A stretch of DNA of 64,000 bases from assembly GCA_023374025.1 (NCBI GenBank), contig SIJG01000098.1:1-64000 (forward strand), read 5' to 3'. The DNA is from Heterodera schachtii (taxonomy: Eukaryota > Nematoda > Chromadorea > Rhabditida > Heteroderidae). Below the pieces are notes generated by a model. It had not been told where the DNA came from. It made no database searches and saw only the letters and a list, made by a program, of their open reading frames with translations. This document shows positions 55,317 through 64,000 of this stretch, one piece after another (the stretch's first letter is position 1; each line of letters begins with the position of its first letter). Both the position numbers and the translations under genes were made by a program.

Positions 55317-56073
55317 CAGGGTTGCGATCGAAAATTTTTCAAAATCAGAACATCGGGCTCAAAAAATCAGATTTTGGGGCCGAAAATCAGGACATTTGGC
55401 AAAATTGCTTCAAATCGGTTATTTTTAAAATTTATTCGATCAGAAATGTATCAAATATCATATTTTTGTCTCCCATTATCGATTTTAACAATTTTGGGGA
55501 GGAAATAAGGCAAATCGTAAATTTCAGTGCATTCGGGGCGCATTTTTCCAAAAAAAATCTTTTGGTGAACGGGCGAGGGAAGGGGGTCCGGCGGTGCCGG
55601 TAGGCGCCGCCGGAAAATTTTTTTTGTGTTCGTTCTGATTTGTTAACAGATTTTCACCAAAAAAGGCCAATTTTTGCAATTAAAGGCCAAGCGACGACTT
55701 TTCCTTGCGTTTAAAAACGCTTTTTTTTGCCGCAAATTTTTTCAAAATTTTGGGGTATGGACAGGGGAGGGGCGGGCGTCCGGCGGTGCCGATAGGCGCC
55801 GCCGTGAAAAATTTTGCGATTTTTAGTGCAATTTTAACAGAATTTTGTCAAAAAATGACCAAATTTTGCCAAAAATCTTATATTTTTTTGATAAATTAAT
55901 GACTTTATGCCACAAAATTTCAAAAGTATGAGTTTATTTAAGAAATCAGGACAAAATTTGGTCGCTACCTCCAAATCAGGACAAATCTGACAAATCAGGA
56001 CATTTTTATTTTGTCAGATTTGGACCCTCCAAATCAGGACAAATCTGATAAATCAGGACAGATCGCAACCCTG
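55317..56073. mobile_element. Complete hAT-like non-autonomous element
   Basis: 757 bp with ends CAGGGTTGCGATC / GATCGCAACCCTG and a perfect 8-bp target duplication GGGTAAAT (55309-55316 and 56074-56081). Subterminal AAATCAGGACAAATCTGA repeats and two GC hairpin units (55587, 55780) lie inside. A paralogous empty site is at 38490-38555. No transposase. Confidence 0.82.
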
Positions 56074-56227
56074 GGGTAAATCGCGAATCTCAGGAGGTTT
56101 TCGGTAAGCATTGACCATTGATCATTCTCTACTCCAGCGGATATTTTGAACATTTCCTTAACGAACTGGAAATTGTCATTAATAATATCTAGTAATTGTG
56201 TGACTAAAAAACTGACAGCCTAAAGTC

Positions 56228-56966
56228 GGTGCTGAGTCATTATATAAAAACCATCAATAAGGGCGTTATATAAAAAACCATCAAATGGAAATTTGCAACA
56301 AAAAACTGCCCATAACTTTGGTTAAAGTCAACAAAATTAGTCATTCTTGGTATCATTCGATAGGCCTAACATTTCTCTATTAGCGTACTTAAATTTTAGA
56401 AAATTTGGCCAAGTTTGAGCAAAGTTATGGCCAAAAGTACCCAAGGCACCGGGTTTTCATACTTTTTTGGCCATAACTTTTTTTAAACCCAATGAAATTT
56501 TTTAAAATTTAGCAGGCTAATAGAGGACACTTAGGGCTATCGACTAATAGCAAGAAAATAAAAAACAAAAATAATTTCTAACATTTTAATCATTAAAAAT
56601 TCTGATCAAAACATTCTTAGAACGAACAAAATAAGTGATCTTGCTATCATTCGCTAGCTCTATGTTTCCTCTATTAGCCTGCAAAATTTCAAAAAATTTC
56701 GTTTGGTTTTTAAAAAGTTATGGCCAAAAATGTTTGAAAACCCGGTTCCTTGGGTACTTTCGGCCATAACTTTGCTCAAGGTTGGCCAAATTTTTTGAAA
56801 TTTAAGTACGCTAATAGAGAAATGTTAGGCCTATCGAATGATACCAAGAATGACTAATTTTGTTGACTTTAACCAAAGTTATGGGCAGTTTTTTGTTGCA
56901 AATTTCCATTTGATGGTTTTTTATATAACGCCCTTATTGATGGTTTTTATATAACGACATAGCACC
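56228..56966. mobile_element. Foldback element, near-perfect palindrome
   Basis: 739 bp starting GGTGCTGAGTC and ending GACATAGCACC. Almost the whole length is self-complementary (arms contain ATATAAAAACCATCAATAAG, CAAAAAACTGCCCATAACTT and GATAGGCCTAACATTTCTCT). The target duplication CTAAAGTC is at 56220-56227 and 56967-56974, 8 of 8. Non-coding. Confidence 0.8.
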
Positions 56967-56987
56967 CTAAAGTCAGCAGGGATTTTT

Positions 56988-57618
56988 GGTTCTAGTCGGT
57001 TTTACGCGTCCCATTACATTTTACGCGTCCCAACAACAGTTTACGCGTCCCATCACATTTTACGCGTCCCATGGCATTTTATGCGACTCTTTCGAACCGT
57101 CATCAGTCGAAACTTTATACCTTCCGAATCGTCTAATTGTTCTTGATTGTATAGATTATCGAAATGTTTGAAAGCACCCTATGCACACTTAATAATGTCA
57201 ACACAAAGTTACTAATATAAAAAATTATAAAAAGCCAAGCCTAGGCTTAAGCCTAAAGCTTAGACCTAGTCTAAGGCATTGTTTGAGTTGTCTTTGCATG
57301 AGTTGTTATTATAACTTAGATTTACAACATATTTTTAAAAGACTACTGCTGAATACCGGACGAAAAAATAATTTCCTCTTATTTGTTAGTTATTAAGACG
57401 GCTAAAATACCATGGATTAGGGATGGCGCGGAATTACGATCTCCGAAAATTTTTGGGGCATAGTAATGCCATCCCTGCCATGGACACAAAATGCCATGGG
57501 ACGCGTAAAATGTGATGGGACGCTTAAAATGTGATGGGACGCGTAAAATGTTGTTGGGACGCGTAAAGGGTCATGAGACGCGTAAAGTGTCATGAGACGC
57601 GTAAAACCGACTAGAACC
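56988..57618. mobile_element. Element with ACGCGTCCC tandem ends
   Basis: Begins GGTTCTAGTCGGTTTTACGC and ends in the inverse. Each end holds four or five ACGCGTCCCATCACATTTT-like units. A hAT-like insert (AGGGATGGCGCGG ... GCCATCCCTG) lies near 57418-57480. A solo end occurs at 18757-18907. No clear target duplication. Confidence 0.65.
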
Positions 57619-57881
57619 GAATTTGTTATGCCAAGGCATTTATTGGGTTGGGCCTCGAATATGCCCAAGCTTTTACCGTTGTTTTTATTATTAGCCATTT
57701 TATCTTCAATTAATTAATTACTCACAATTGAATTTCACTTATATGTACATAAAATACAATGGAAATAGACGCATTTGCGGAGCAAGCAAAAGTCAAATAC
57801 AAACAGACAAATAATTAGGCAATATTTAAATGGCAAAGTGCCAACATAATTTCGGTCATATAATCGCATCAATTAATTAAT

Positions 57882-59614
57882 TCATTTTTTCTGCTGATCA
57901 CTCGTCCCGGGAGAAGCGGCGTCGAGAAGACTGAAAAAACGATGATTATCTATTGCAAATTATAAGTCAATTCAATTTTTATTAATTCATTTTTATGAGT
58001 CCAATCAACAAAACAACTAACTATCCTTGAGTTTATTTTGTACCATAATTCTGTCCATTTCAAAACAAACCGTACATTTTTGGATACAAATTTAAAGAAC
58101 AAAGTTTAAGCAAAATTGTCGACGATTGGACTCATAAAATGATTAAGCATTTTAAATTTTGTTCACCCGTCATCATCGTATCCGCCGTCTCTGATCCGAA
58201 TGTCAATTGGGTTCCGTCGAGCACTTAATTCTTTCCAAACATTTTCCCAATTTGTTCCATCCCAAGCAATTGGACAACGGAAGAGGCAAAAATCATTTGC
58301 TGATGACTGTCCAAGTGCCAATTTCTCCCCAGTCACTTCGTTGATCAGATCAATTGGCACAACAAAGTCAATTGGAGAAGACGGCGGAAAGAAAAAATAA
58401 ATGCGAAAAGTAACCGGCGAAGAAGCATTGGAAAATGCCTAAAAATGGGACAAAAAACATTAGAGAAAAACTAATTAAATAGGGATAATCACCGCTTTGA
58501 ACTGTTCCATCGTTGACGACCATTGTGCAACCGAAAAGTCATGCAAATGCAACACCTTTGGCAGACTGTTCGGACAAGGCGTAAACAGCCATTTGACCAC
58601 CGCTTGGCCATCCGACGCATTGGCACTTTCTTCGGCCGGAAATTCCGGGAGAATGGCATCTTTGAAAATGACAGTGTGAAGTGATGGACAATCGTTGAGC
58701 AATGACGGGGCCAATTGGCGGAAACGACGAAAAGCGATGGTATTCAAAATCATCACAACAATGGAGTCGCGAAGCATTGGCAAAACGTTGAGCAAAACAA
58801 ATTCCGAAACGCAAACATTTTCAGTGATGACCAAGTAAATTGAAGAAAAGGCGAAAATACGGCGAAAACGGTGGAGAAAAGCGACGGCATTTTGATCGAT
58901 GTAACTGAAAAGCAGAAAATTTAGACGAAAAATTCCAATTTAATCAAATTTTTACAAGATATGAATGTGTCTGAATCCGATGACTTTGTTCGGCAACGGA
59001 TTTTGCGGGATTGGCAATGGATTTTCATCGGAATTGACAATTTGCATTTGCTTGGTGCCATTGTCTCCAATTTCGTGGCAAATTTGCATTCCGCCCAATT
59101 TCCATTTGCGTGTTTTGAAGTGTTCGTCGACGATGCAGTTAAAGCGGCGGTTGATCAGCGCAATTTCAAGGCCAAGTTGGGAAGGCGCAAGAAAATCGAA
59201 CACCAAAATCCAACAGTCGCTGCAGATAAAGCTGAAAAATTGAAGAAATTTTCAAAATTTTTTGTTGAATTTTTTACATTTCTTTGTGAGGGCGTAGTCG
59301 TTTTTTGACATGGTCAAAATTGATCCAAAGAATGATGGCATATTCGACCAACAGAATAAGAGACAGGGCACACAAACTGAAAGAAATGAATTGGGCAAAT
59401 GAATGAATTAATAATTGAAGTAAACGGAAAAGCAATGAAACGGTCAAAGATTAAAGACGAAGACGAAAGAAGTAAAATGTAAAGTTTAGCCTCTAAAAAG
59501 CTAATCTTTCAAAATTGATTTTGAAATTTTAATCTCACAAATTCTGGACACAATTTGAGCAAAAGAAATGCGAAACGTATGAAAAAAAACGTACAGAATT
59601 TCTGCTGAAGACAT
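57882..59614 (-). CDS. M8: intact membrane-anchored F-box-like protein
   Basis: Exons 59614-59595, 59376-59278, 59231-58956, 58904-58493, 58438-58167 and 57930-57882 give 376 codons including TGA (375 aa). Membrane segment at residues 7-26 (ALSLILLVEYAIILW, with a glutamate as in M4), basic run KKRLRPHK, then IFICSDCWILVFDFLAPSQL. Middle: YIDQNAVAFLHRFRRIFAFS, GQAVVKWLFTPCPNS. C-terminal module: DLINEVTGEKLALGQ, LFRCPIAWDGTNWE, then YDDDG. Coding frame fully open. A MULE transposon sits 130 bases before the ATG (59745), between the TATA box, which stays with the gene, and part of the upstream motif, so transcription may be altered. Confidence 0.86.
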
Positions 59615-59685
59615 TCGCAGCAACAAAATGACAGGAAAATATAGGGAGAATGAATGAATGGAATGAAGAGGAGAAGAAAAGTGCA

Positions 59686-59744
59686 TTTTTATACTAAAAT
59701 ATTATCGCAGAATTTTCCCTTTTTCACATTGGCCACTCTCGGCT
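59686..59744 (-). promoter_or_regulatory. M8 core promoter, cut by the MULE
   Basis: On the minus strand TATAAAAA lies at about 59693-59686 and the GTGAAAAAGGGAAAATTC stretch just upstream. AGCCGAGAGTGG survives at 59744-59733 only because its CTCTCGGCT part is the duplicated target; the DNA further upstream (TGTGAGC and GGATTAATGTG) is now beyond 62607. Confidence 0.65.
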
Positions 59745-59980
59745 GGCGCGCTGTCAAAATGTCCCTGCGTCATAATGTCCCCGCGTCATAATGTCCCCGC
59801 GTCATAATGTCCCCCAAGCTAAAAACAGTCAAAATGTCCCCGCGTCATAATGTCCCCGCGTCATAATGTCCCCCAAGCTAAAAACAGTCAAAATGTCCCC
59901 GCGTCATAATGTCCCCGCGTCATAATGTCCCCCAAGCTAAAAACAGTCAAAATGTCCCCAATTAAAATTAGCGAAAAAAA
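59745..59980 (+). repeat. Left inverted end of the MULE
   Basis: Three tandem copies of a 59-bp unit (GTCAAAATGTCCCCGC, two GTCATAATGTCCCC variants, then CAAGCTAAAAACA). Confidence 0.85.
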
Positions 59981-60121
59981 CGTAATAATTTTAAGGCCTC
60001 AGAAAACGAAGTTTATTAATTTATCATAATCACATAAACAAAATGAAAAAAACCCGGTTGAAAAAACAATTCAATATTTCTAAATAGTTGAAGGAATAAC
60101 AAAAAACTGAAATGAGCAATT

Positions 60122-62367
60122 TTAAGGGGCATGCATGGTCGAATCTTCCAAATTTTCATATTCCTTTAGTTTTCCTGCGTATCCTTCGACCTGCAGGCCA
60201 AGAGCGGTCATAAGCTCATGAATTTCGGCGTCGTTGTTGTATGTTGCATCGGCCAAAATTCGCATGATGACTGCGTCCTGCAGCACGTAGCGTTTGTGTC
60301 GTTTGTGTATGAAGTTTCAGGCTGATCTCGCTGCGTCCACTTGTCTGTCAATACTTCTGCTGACTTCATAAATAAAGTCGGAAAGGGCAGGGTGATGACA
60401 AAGACCTTTCTAAAATTGAAGTTTTTTTGGGTTTTTTAGTAAAAAAAATACTGAGAAATGAAGATGGGTTGCTTCGAGTCCATTGTTGGTCCTCGCGAGG
60501 GCAGAAGCCGCATGCGAGTGCACGTTCCAATATGGAATTGGGAACATTGCGCGGCGGACGACGGGTTCTTCCCAAGGACGGGCTTAAAAAATTTAAAATT
60601 CAACAATTTTGTGAATTTTGCTGTGCCTGGCTGCAATGTCGTCGTTGACGATGGACTCAATGAGTACTGCACCAACGGCGAATTTTGCTCCATTGTTGAC
60701 GGCCATGATAGTGTTGAGGGGGCGGGCGAGTTGATGCCAAATTGCAAGGGCTGCCGTGAGTATGCGTGGTCGGATTCAACAGAAGAAAATGATGTCCCCG
60801 CGAACGCTTAAAACGCAAATGAAAGAAAATAAAACGAGTAAATCTGAAAACAAACACGAAAAATGTGGAGAAAGACCACCCGGACGAACTCCAAACGCGT
60901 TGGCGCCGTCAAGCAGCTGGCGCTGCGTCATTCCGATGTAAGTCCTCGCAAAGTAGAGAAGAAACTGCTCCATTTCCATAGGGGCGGTGCCGACAATGAC
61001 GCTGAACGCTCGTCTGACGTAAGTTGGTGGCAACAGTGGTAAAGACAGGATATGTCTGAAAATCTTAGGAGATTAGGTCAAATTTTAGAATTCTTTTACC
61101 TGAATGAGTTTCGGACCGCCTCACCATGTATTGATTGTTGGCCATACATTTGCACCAATTTCAACGCCTTCATTTTGCGGTAGAGATTTTGACCGTAATG
61201 AAACATGCAGCAAAGGATGTTTGTGGCGGGGAAAACAGCTGACACGGCGTTCATTTCGGCTTTCTCAAAATCGCAAATGACTAAAAGAAAACTAAAATTT
61301 TCAGATAAATTTCTGTTAGTTTTCACCTTTTCTTGGTGCGGCCGGTAAAATTCGGCTACGGAGAAAGTTCAGCACTTCCTCGTAGTAGCGTCGGTGTTTC
61401 CCGGGCAGAAGACTCCAAACTCCAATACACATTCGGTGGTTGACAGATGCGCCCACAACAAAGCATTGCTCCCAAATTGTTGGGGCCGCCTTGAAAGTCC
61501 CGTCCAAGTGCCATGTGGCATTGTTTTTGCTCAAAATGTCCAAAGTCTAAAAAGTTAAAATTTAAATTCTCATTTCTCCGCTTTCGATCCCTGATGCTCT
61601 TACCCGTTCACTCCCAAAAACAAGCACAACGTCCTTTTCTCCAATTCTGGCAGTGCGACTGTCGTAGAGCACGATGTCCTCGCCATCCTTGCTCCGCAAT
61701 TTGTCGGGGATCACGAAAGCTAATGGGTCTGCGCAGTCGACGTTCCCCAAAATTTTCCTTTTCTGACGTCTCATCATGCAGCTGAGCGCGTTGTCTGAGC
61801 CCATCGCCACATACGTCTCGTCTGCGGTTGAACGCCTCACTTCCGCCAGAAGCCTTGTCGGTTTGATTCGGGGTTCGGCTTTCACGCATTCGCGTATTTT
61901 TTGCCGTCGAATTTCCGCCTAGATTTTTTAGTTAATCAGAATTAACAATACCTACCCGAAACCTGTTGTTTTTGTGGCTCTGGGAGGTGGTTGTGGTCTC
62001 TTTGTCCGAGATGTCCTGTCATTCCGTTGTCACTCTTGTCAATGATTGCCACGCTTGCAGGGCAGTCGCGCACTTTGCACCTCCACCATTTACTTTTTTT
62101 GTGCGTAAAACAAAAGCCTTAAATTTTGGAAAAAAATACTTTTTCATTAACGATTAAAAAGTTCCTACCTTCAGACCAAAGACAAATGCCTCCCTTTTGA
62201 GTTTTCCCGAGTTCGAAGTTGACGATGGCGTTTTCATTTTCAAAATAATCGTCGCGGTCGTTGCTTTCGTCGTTTGGTTCACGATGCTCAGATTCGTTTT
62301 CATTGTCGTTGTCCAAAAACTTATGCTTACGACTTTTTTGGAGAATTTCAATTTTTTTACGATCCAT
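60122..62367 (-). pseudogene. MULE transposase with FLYWCH zinc finger
   Basis: Exons by splice sites: 62367-62169, 62117-61963, 61918-61604, 61546-61327, 61280-61100, 61055 to about 60900, and C-terminal pieces to a TAA at 60124-60122. The first two join as GGICLWSEG + FCFTHKKSKWWRC, with CPASVAI and RDHNH, a FLYWCH zinc finger. MULE core: ATWHLDGTFKAAPTIWEQC (first Asp), GVWSLLPGKHRRYYEEVLNF, then VICDFEKAEMNAV (second Asp) with CCMFHYGQNLYRK. C-terminal: FPIPYWNVHSHAASALARTN + NGLEATHLHF. The last exon contains an in-frame TGA at 60319-60317 before VLQDAVIMRILADATY. Catalytic motifs look complete, but the TGA and unresolved splices near 60800 leave activity in doubt. Confidence 0.82.
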
Positions 62368-62435
62368 ATTGACCCTAAATGAGTAAATTTACCAAAAAAC
62401 AGTATGAAAACTTAAAATTGTGTAATATGTATTCG

Positions 62436-62598
62436 TTTTCGCTAATTTTAATTGGGGACATTTTGACTGTTTTTAGCTTGGGGGACATTATGACGCGGGG
62501 ACATTATGACGCGGGGACATTATGACGCAGGGACATTATGACGCGGGGACATTATGACGCGGGGACATTATGACGCAGGGACATTTTGACGGGCAGCG
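62436..62598 (-). repeat. Right inverted end of the MULE
   Basis: GGGGACATTATGACGC units in inverse orientation, six copies, plus GGGGACATTTTGACTG and the TAGCTTGG block. Shorter than the left end (about 160 against 235 bp), so tandem units were gained or lost. Confidence 0.85.
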
Positions 62599-62673
62599 CT
62601 CTCGGCTCACATTAATCCGTTCAAATAAATCACAGTTCTTATTTAAAAAGCAGTCCTTTTTTGCAATTATAGC

Positions 62674-62951
62674 TTAAAGCTGACATTGTGGGAAGAATCC
62701 GAGCATAATTTGCTGTTGAAACGGTGTCCAATAATTGTTGGGGAAACGGCGGCGACGAATCAATGGGAAAATGACGAAAATTTGGATGACAATTTGAACA
62801 ATGTCAAATTTATTTTCTGGGATGGCATTAATTGTATTGGGTGAGTACTCTGATGAAACAGCATTCATTTTGATTTGCCGAAAAATTAAAAAAACATATT
62901 AGGCCTTTGTCGCCACCAGCGGAAAAGGAAAAAGAAAAAGCGGACGAATGA
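62674..62951 (+). pseudogene. S13: S-type exon 4 end and exon 5
   Basis: 62674-62840 codes KLTLWEESEHNLLLKRCPII, then ATNQWENDENLDDNLNNVKF and INCIG; exon 5 (62903-62951) reads PLSPPAEKEKEKADE. Everything before is absent; upstream lies the displaced M8 promoter DNA (62608-62640). Confidence 0.7.
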
Positions 62952-63012
62952 AAGCAACGGAAAATATTAATTATATTTTAGAAATGGTCGGTCTCACCAA
63001 TTGGGATTTGAT

Positions 63013-63466
63013 GGTAATCCTTCGGAATTGGTGTCCCGACGGAAAAAAAATTAAAATTTTCTTGCAAAATCACTTTTTCTAGGGTAAAAAAATGCGCTGA
63101 TCACGAATCCGAGTTCGGGTTTTGCAAAATCATTGATTTTGTCTATGATTTTTCATCAAGTACTTGATTTTTTTTGCAAATTTTTGTTTTCTAATATTTT
63201 GGCCTTTCTATACATTTAACAGCTCATTCTAAATCTATTAATGTGTCTACGCAATTCAGTGTATGGAATTAACCGAAAACAAAATGTTAGAAAAAACATT
63301 TTTCAAAAAAAATCAAAAACTTAGATGAAAATCATAGACCAAATCATTGATTTTGCTAACTCTGAGCTCGGATTCGTGATCAGCGCATTTTTTATCCTAG
63401 AAAAAGTTAAAAGAAAAAAATTTTTTATCTCTTTTTTCCGCAGGGACACCAATTCAGAAGATTACC
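63013..63466. mobile_element. Inverted-repeat element after S13
   Basis: 454 bp; left end GGTAATCCTTCGGAATTGGT, right end inverse GGGACACCAATTCAGAAGAT. Arms of about 115 bp share TGCGCTGATCACGAATCCGA. Flanks GATTTGAT (63005-63012) and AATTTGAT (63467-63474) match at 7 of 8. Non-coding. Confidence 0.62.
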
Positions 63467-63474
63467 AATTTGAT

Positions 63475-64000
63475 TTGATGCTGCTCTCATTTTCTCGTCA
63501 TAAATGCTTTTTTTTTGTTAATTCTTACATTTATTTGCTTTACTTTTTTATGGTGCAATTTCTTGTATCATTTGAAAAGCTTAAACGGCAATGGTAAAGA
63601 TTATTGGTCCTGAAAATTTTTTTAAAATAAGTTTTGAGAAAATTATTTTGAGGGATAATCCGAGATTATCAGGCTCAATTTGAACTTCTAACTTGGATTT
63701 TAACATTTTGAAAATTAAAATTCTAATTTTTTTTCACAAATATTGCTCATTGGATGCAGCCAATGTCTGTTTCCGTTTCCATATTTGAATCCCTTGCGTT
63801 TTTCTTCATATTATTGTACAGTTCTGTCAATGCCTTGGTAATAGTACCGATGGTAGCCCCCATTTTTCAAAAAAAAATTTTTTAAGAGTGTTCGAACCCG
63901 GGTTTGGGGTCCGAAATTGAGCCTAAAGAAGGCCAGATTCGTAATAAGCGCCTCGGATTACCCATGAAAATAATTTTCTAAAAACTTAATTCTCATGTTT
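63475..64000. other. S13 3' flank and empty right edge
   Basis: The first about 100 bases resemble the S3 3' flank (CTGCTCTCATTTTCTCGTCA, AAATGCTTTT). From about 63600 to the end I see no gene or repeat pair. Confidence 0.4.

Larger units (their letters stand above)
59745..62598 (-). mobile_element. MULE (Mutator-like) DNA transposon, 9-bp TSD
   Basis: 2854 bp between perfect 9-bp repeats CTCTCGGCT (59736-59744 and 62599-62607). Long inverted ends are made of tandem GTCATAATGTCCCCGC units (three 59-bp higher-order units on the left, shorter on the right), bounded inside by CCCCAATTAAAATTAGCG. A FLYWCH zinc finger and MULE-type transposase are encoded on the minus strand. 9-bp duplication is typical of this superfamily. 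Confidence 0.92.

Noticed and set aside
59755..59955. 59-bp tandem array as a stand-alone satellite
   Set aside because: It is the inverted end of the MULE; the inverse array at 62450-62598 and the 9-bp duplication show this.
63325..63597. 90-codon plus ORF at the right end
   Set aside because: It begins inside the arm of an inverted-repeat element and runs into S-gene 3' flank; no family resemblance.
1..64000. Bacterial or viral origin, operons or ribosome-binding sites
   Set aside because: Every recognisable gene has short GT..AG introns, TATA promoters and nematode-type families; no operon-like gene packing is present.

Overview
The window looks like a gene-family-rich, transposon-rich piece of a plant-parasitic nematode genome, most likely a cyst nematode (Globodera/Heterodera group). 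The basis is an AT-rich background, 45-65 base introns with plain GT..AG borders, a nematode-like hexokinase gene, and above all many copies of an F-box-like protein family of a kind I recognise from predicted Globodera proteomes. The genus is an inference; the family itself is read from the sequence.

The family has two architectures, named here S and M. S genes (13 copies or pieces, S1-S13) have five exons: an 11-base first exon (MNRR/MYRR), an F-box-like exon, a long middle exon, a C-terminal beta-rich exon and a short charged tail. M genes (M1-M8 plus exon-1 scraps) have six exons. Their first two exons encode a hydrophobic membrane segment followed by a basic stretch, then the same F-box-like fold. 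By splice-by-splice reading, four copies are open from start to stop: S3 (8804-10138), M4 (23556-25229), M5 (36558-38248) and M8 (57882-59614, minus). The rest are truncated, frameshifted, chimeric or broken by insertions. M genes share a conserved upstream block (a GAGCCGAGAGTGG motif, then a TATA box 75-95 bases before the ATG).

Layout: 1-5.3 kb, minus-strand S1 and S2 with a run of small inverted-repeat elements; 5.4-10.2 kb, M1 (broken) and S3 (intact); 11.4-15 kb, a decayed ariadne-type ubiquitin-ligase fragment and unrecognised cysteine-containing ORFs; 15.3-25.3 kb, S4, an M/S chimera, a repeat field, S6/M3 head to head, S7 and M4; 25.8-35.7 kb, a Ty3/gypsy retrotransposon with a second gypsy element nested inside it on the opposite strand; 36.4-40.4 kb, M5 and S8; 40.9-42.9 kb, a complete 11-exon hexokinase gene, the only ordinary housekeeping gene seen; 43-49.5 kb, repeats, S9 (interrupted by a small transposon) and a short secreted-peptide gene; 49.8-54.3 kb, S10, M7, S11 and S12; 54.5-57.6 kb, hAT-like and foldback elements; 57.9-62.6 kb, M8 with a MULE DNA transposon sitting in its promoter; 62.6-64 kb, S13 and an inverted-repeat element.

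If the F-box reading is right, S proteins would be soluble adaptors for SCF-type ubiquitin ligases and M proteins would be membrane-tethered versions with the F-box-like part on the cytosolic side. This is an inference from sequence; no Skp1 binding is shown. Much of the evolution of the locus is visible: segmental duplication, gene fusion, and insertions with intact target-site duplications.
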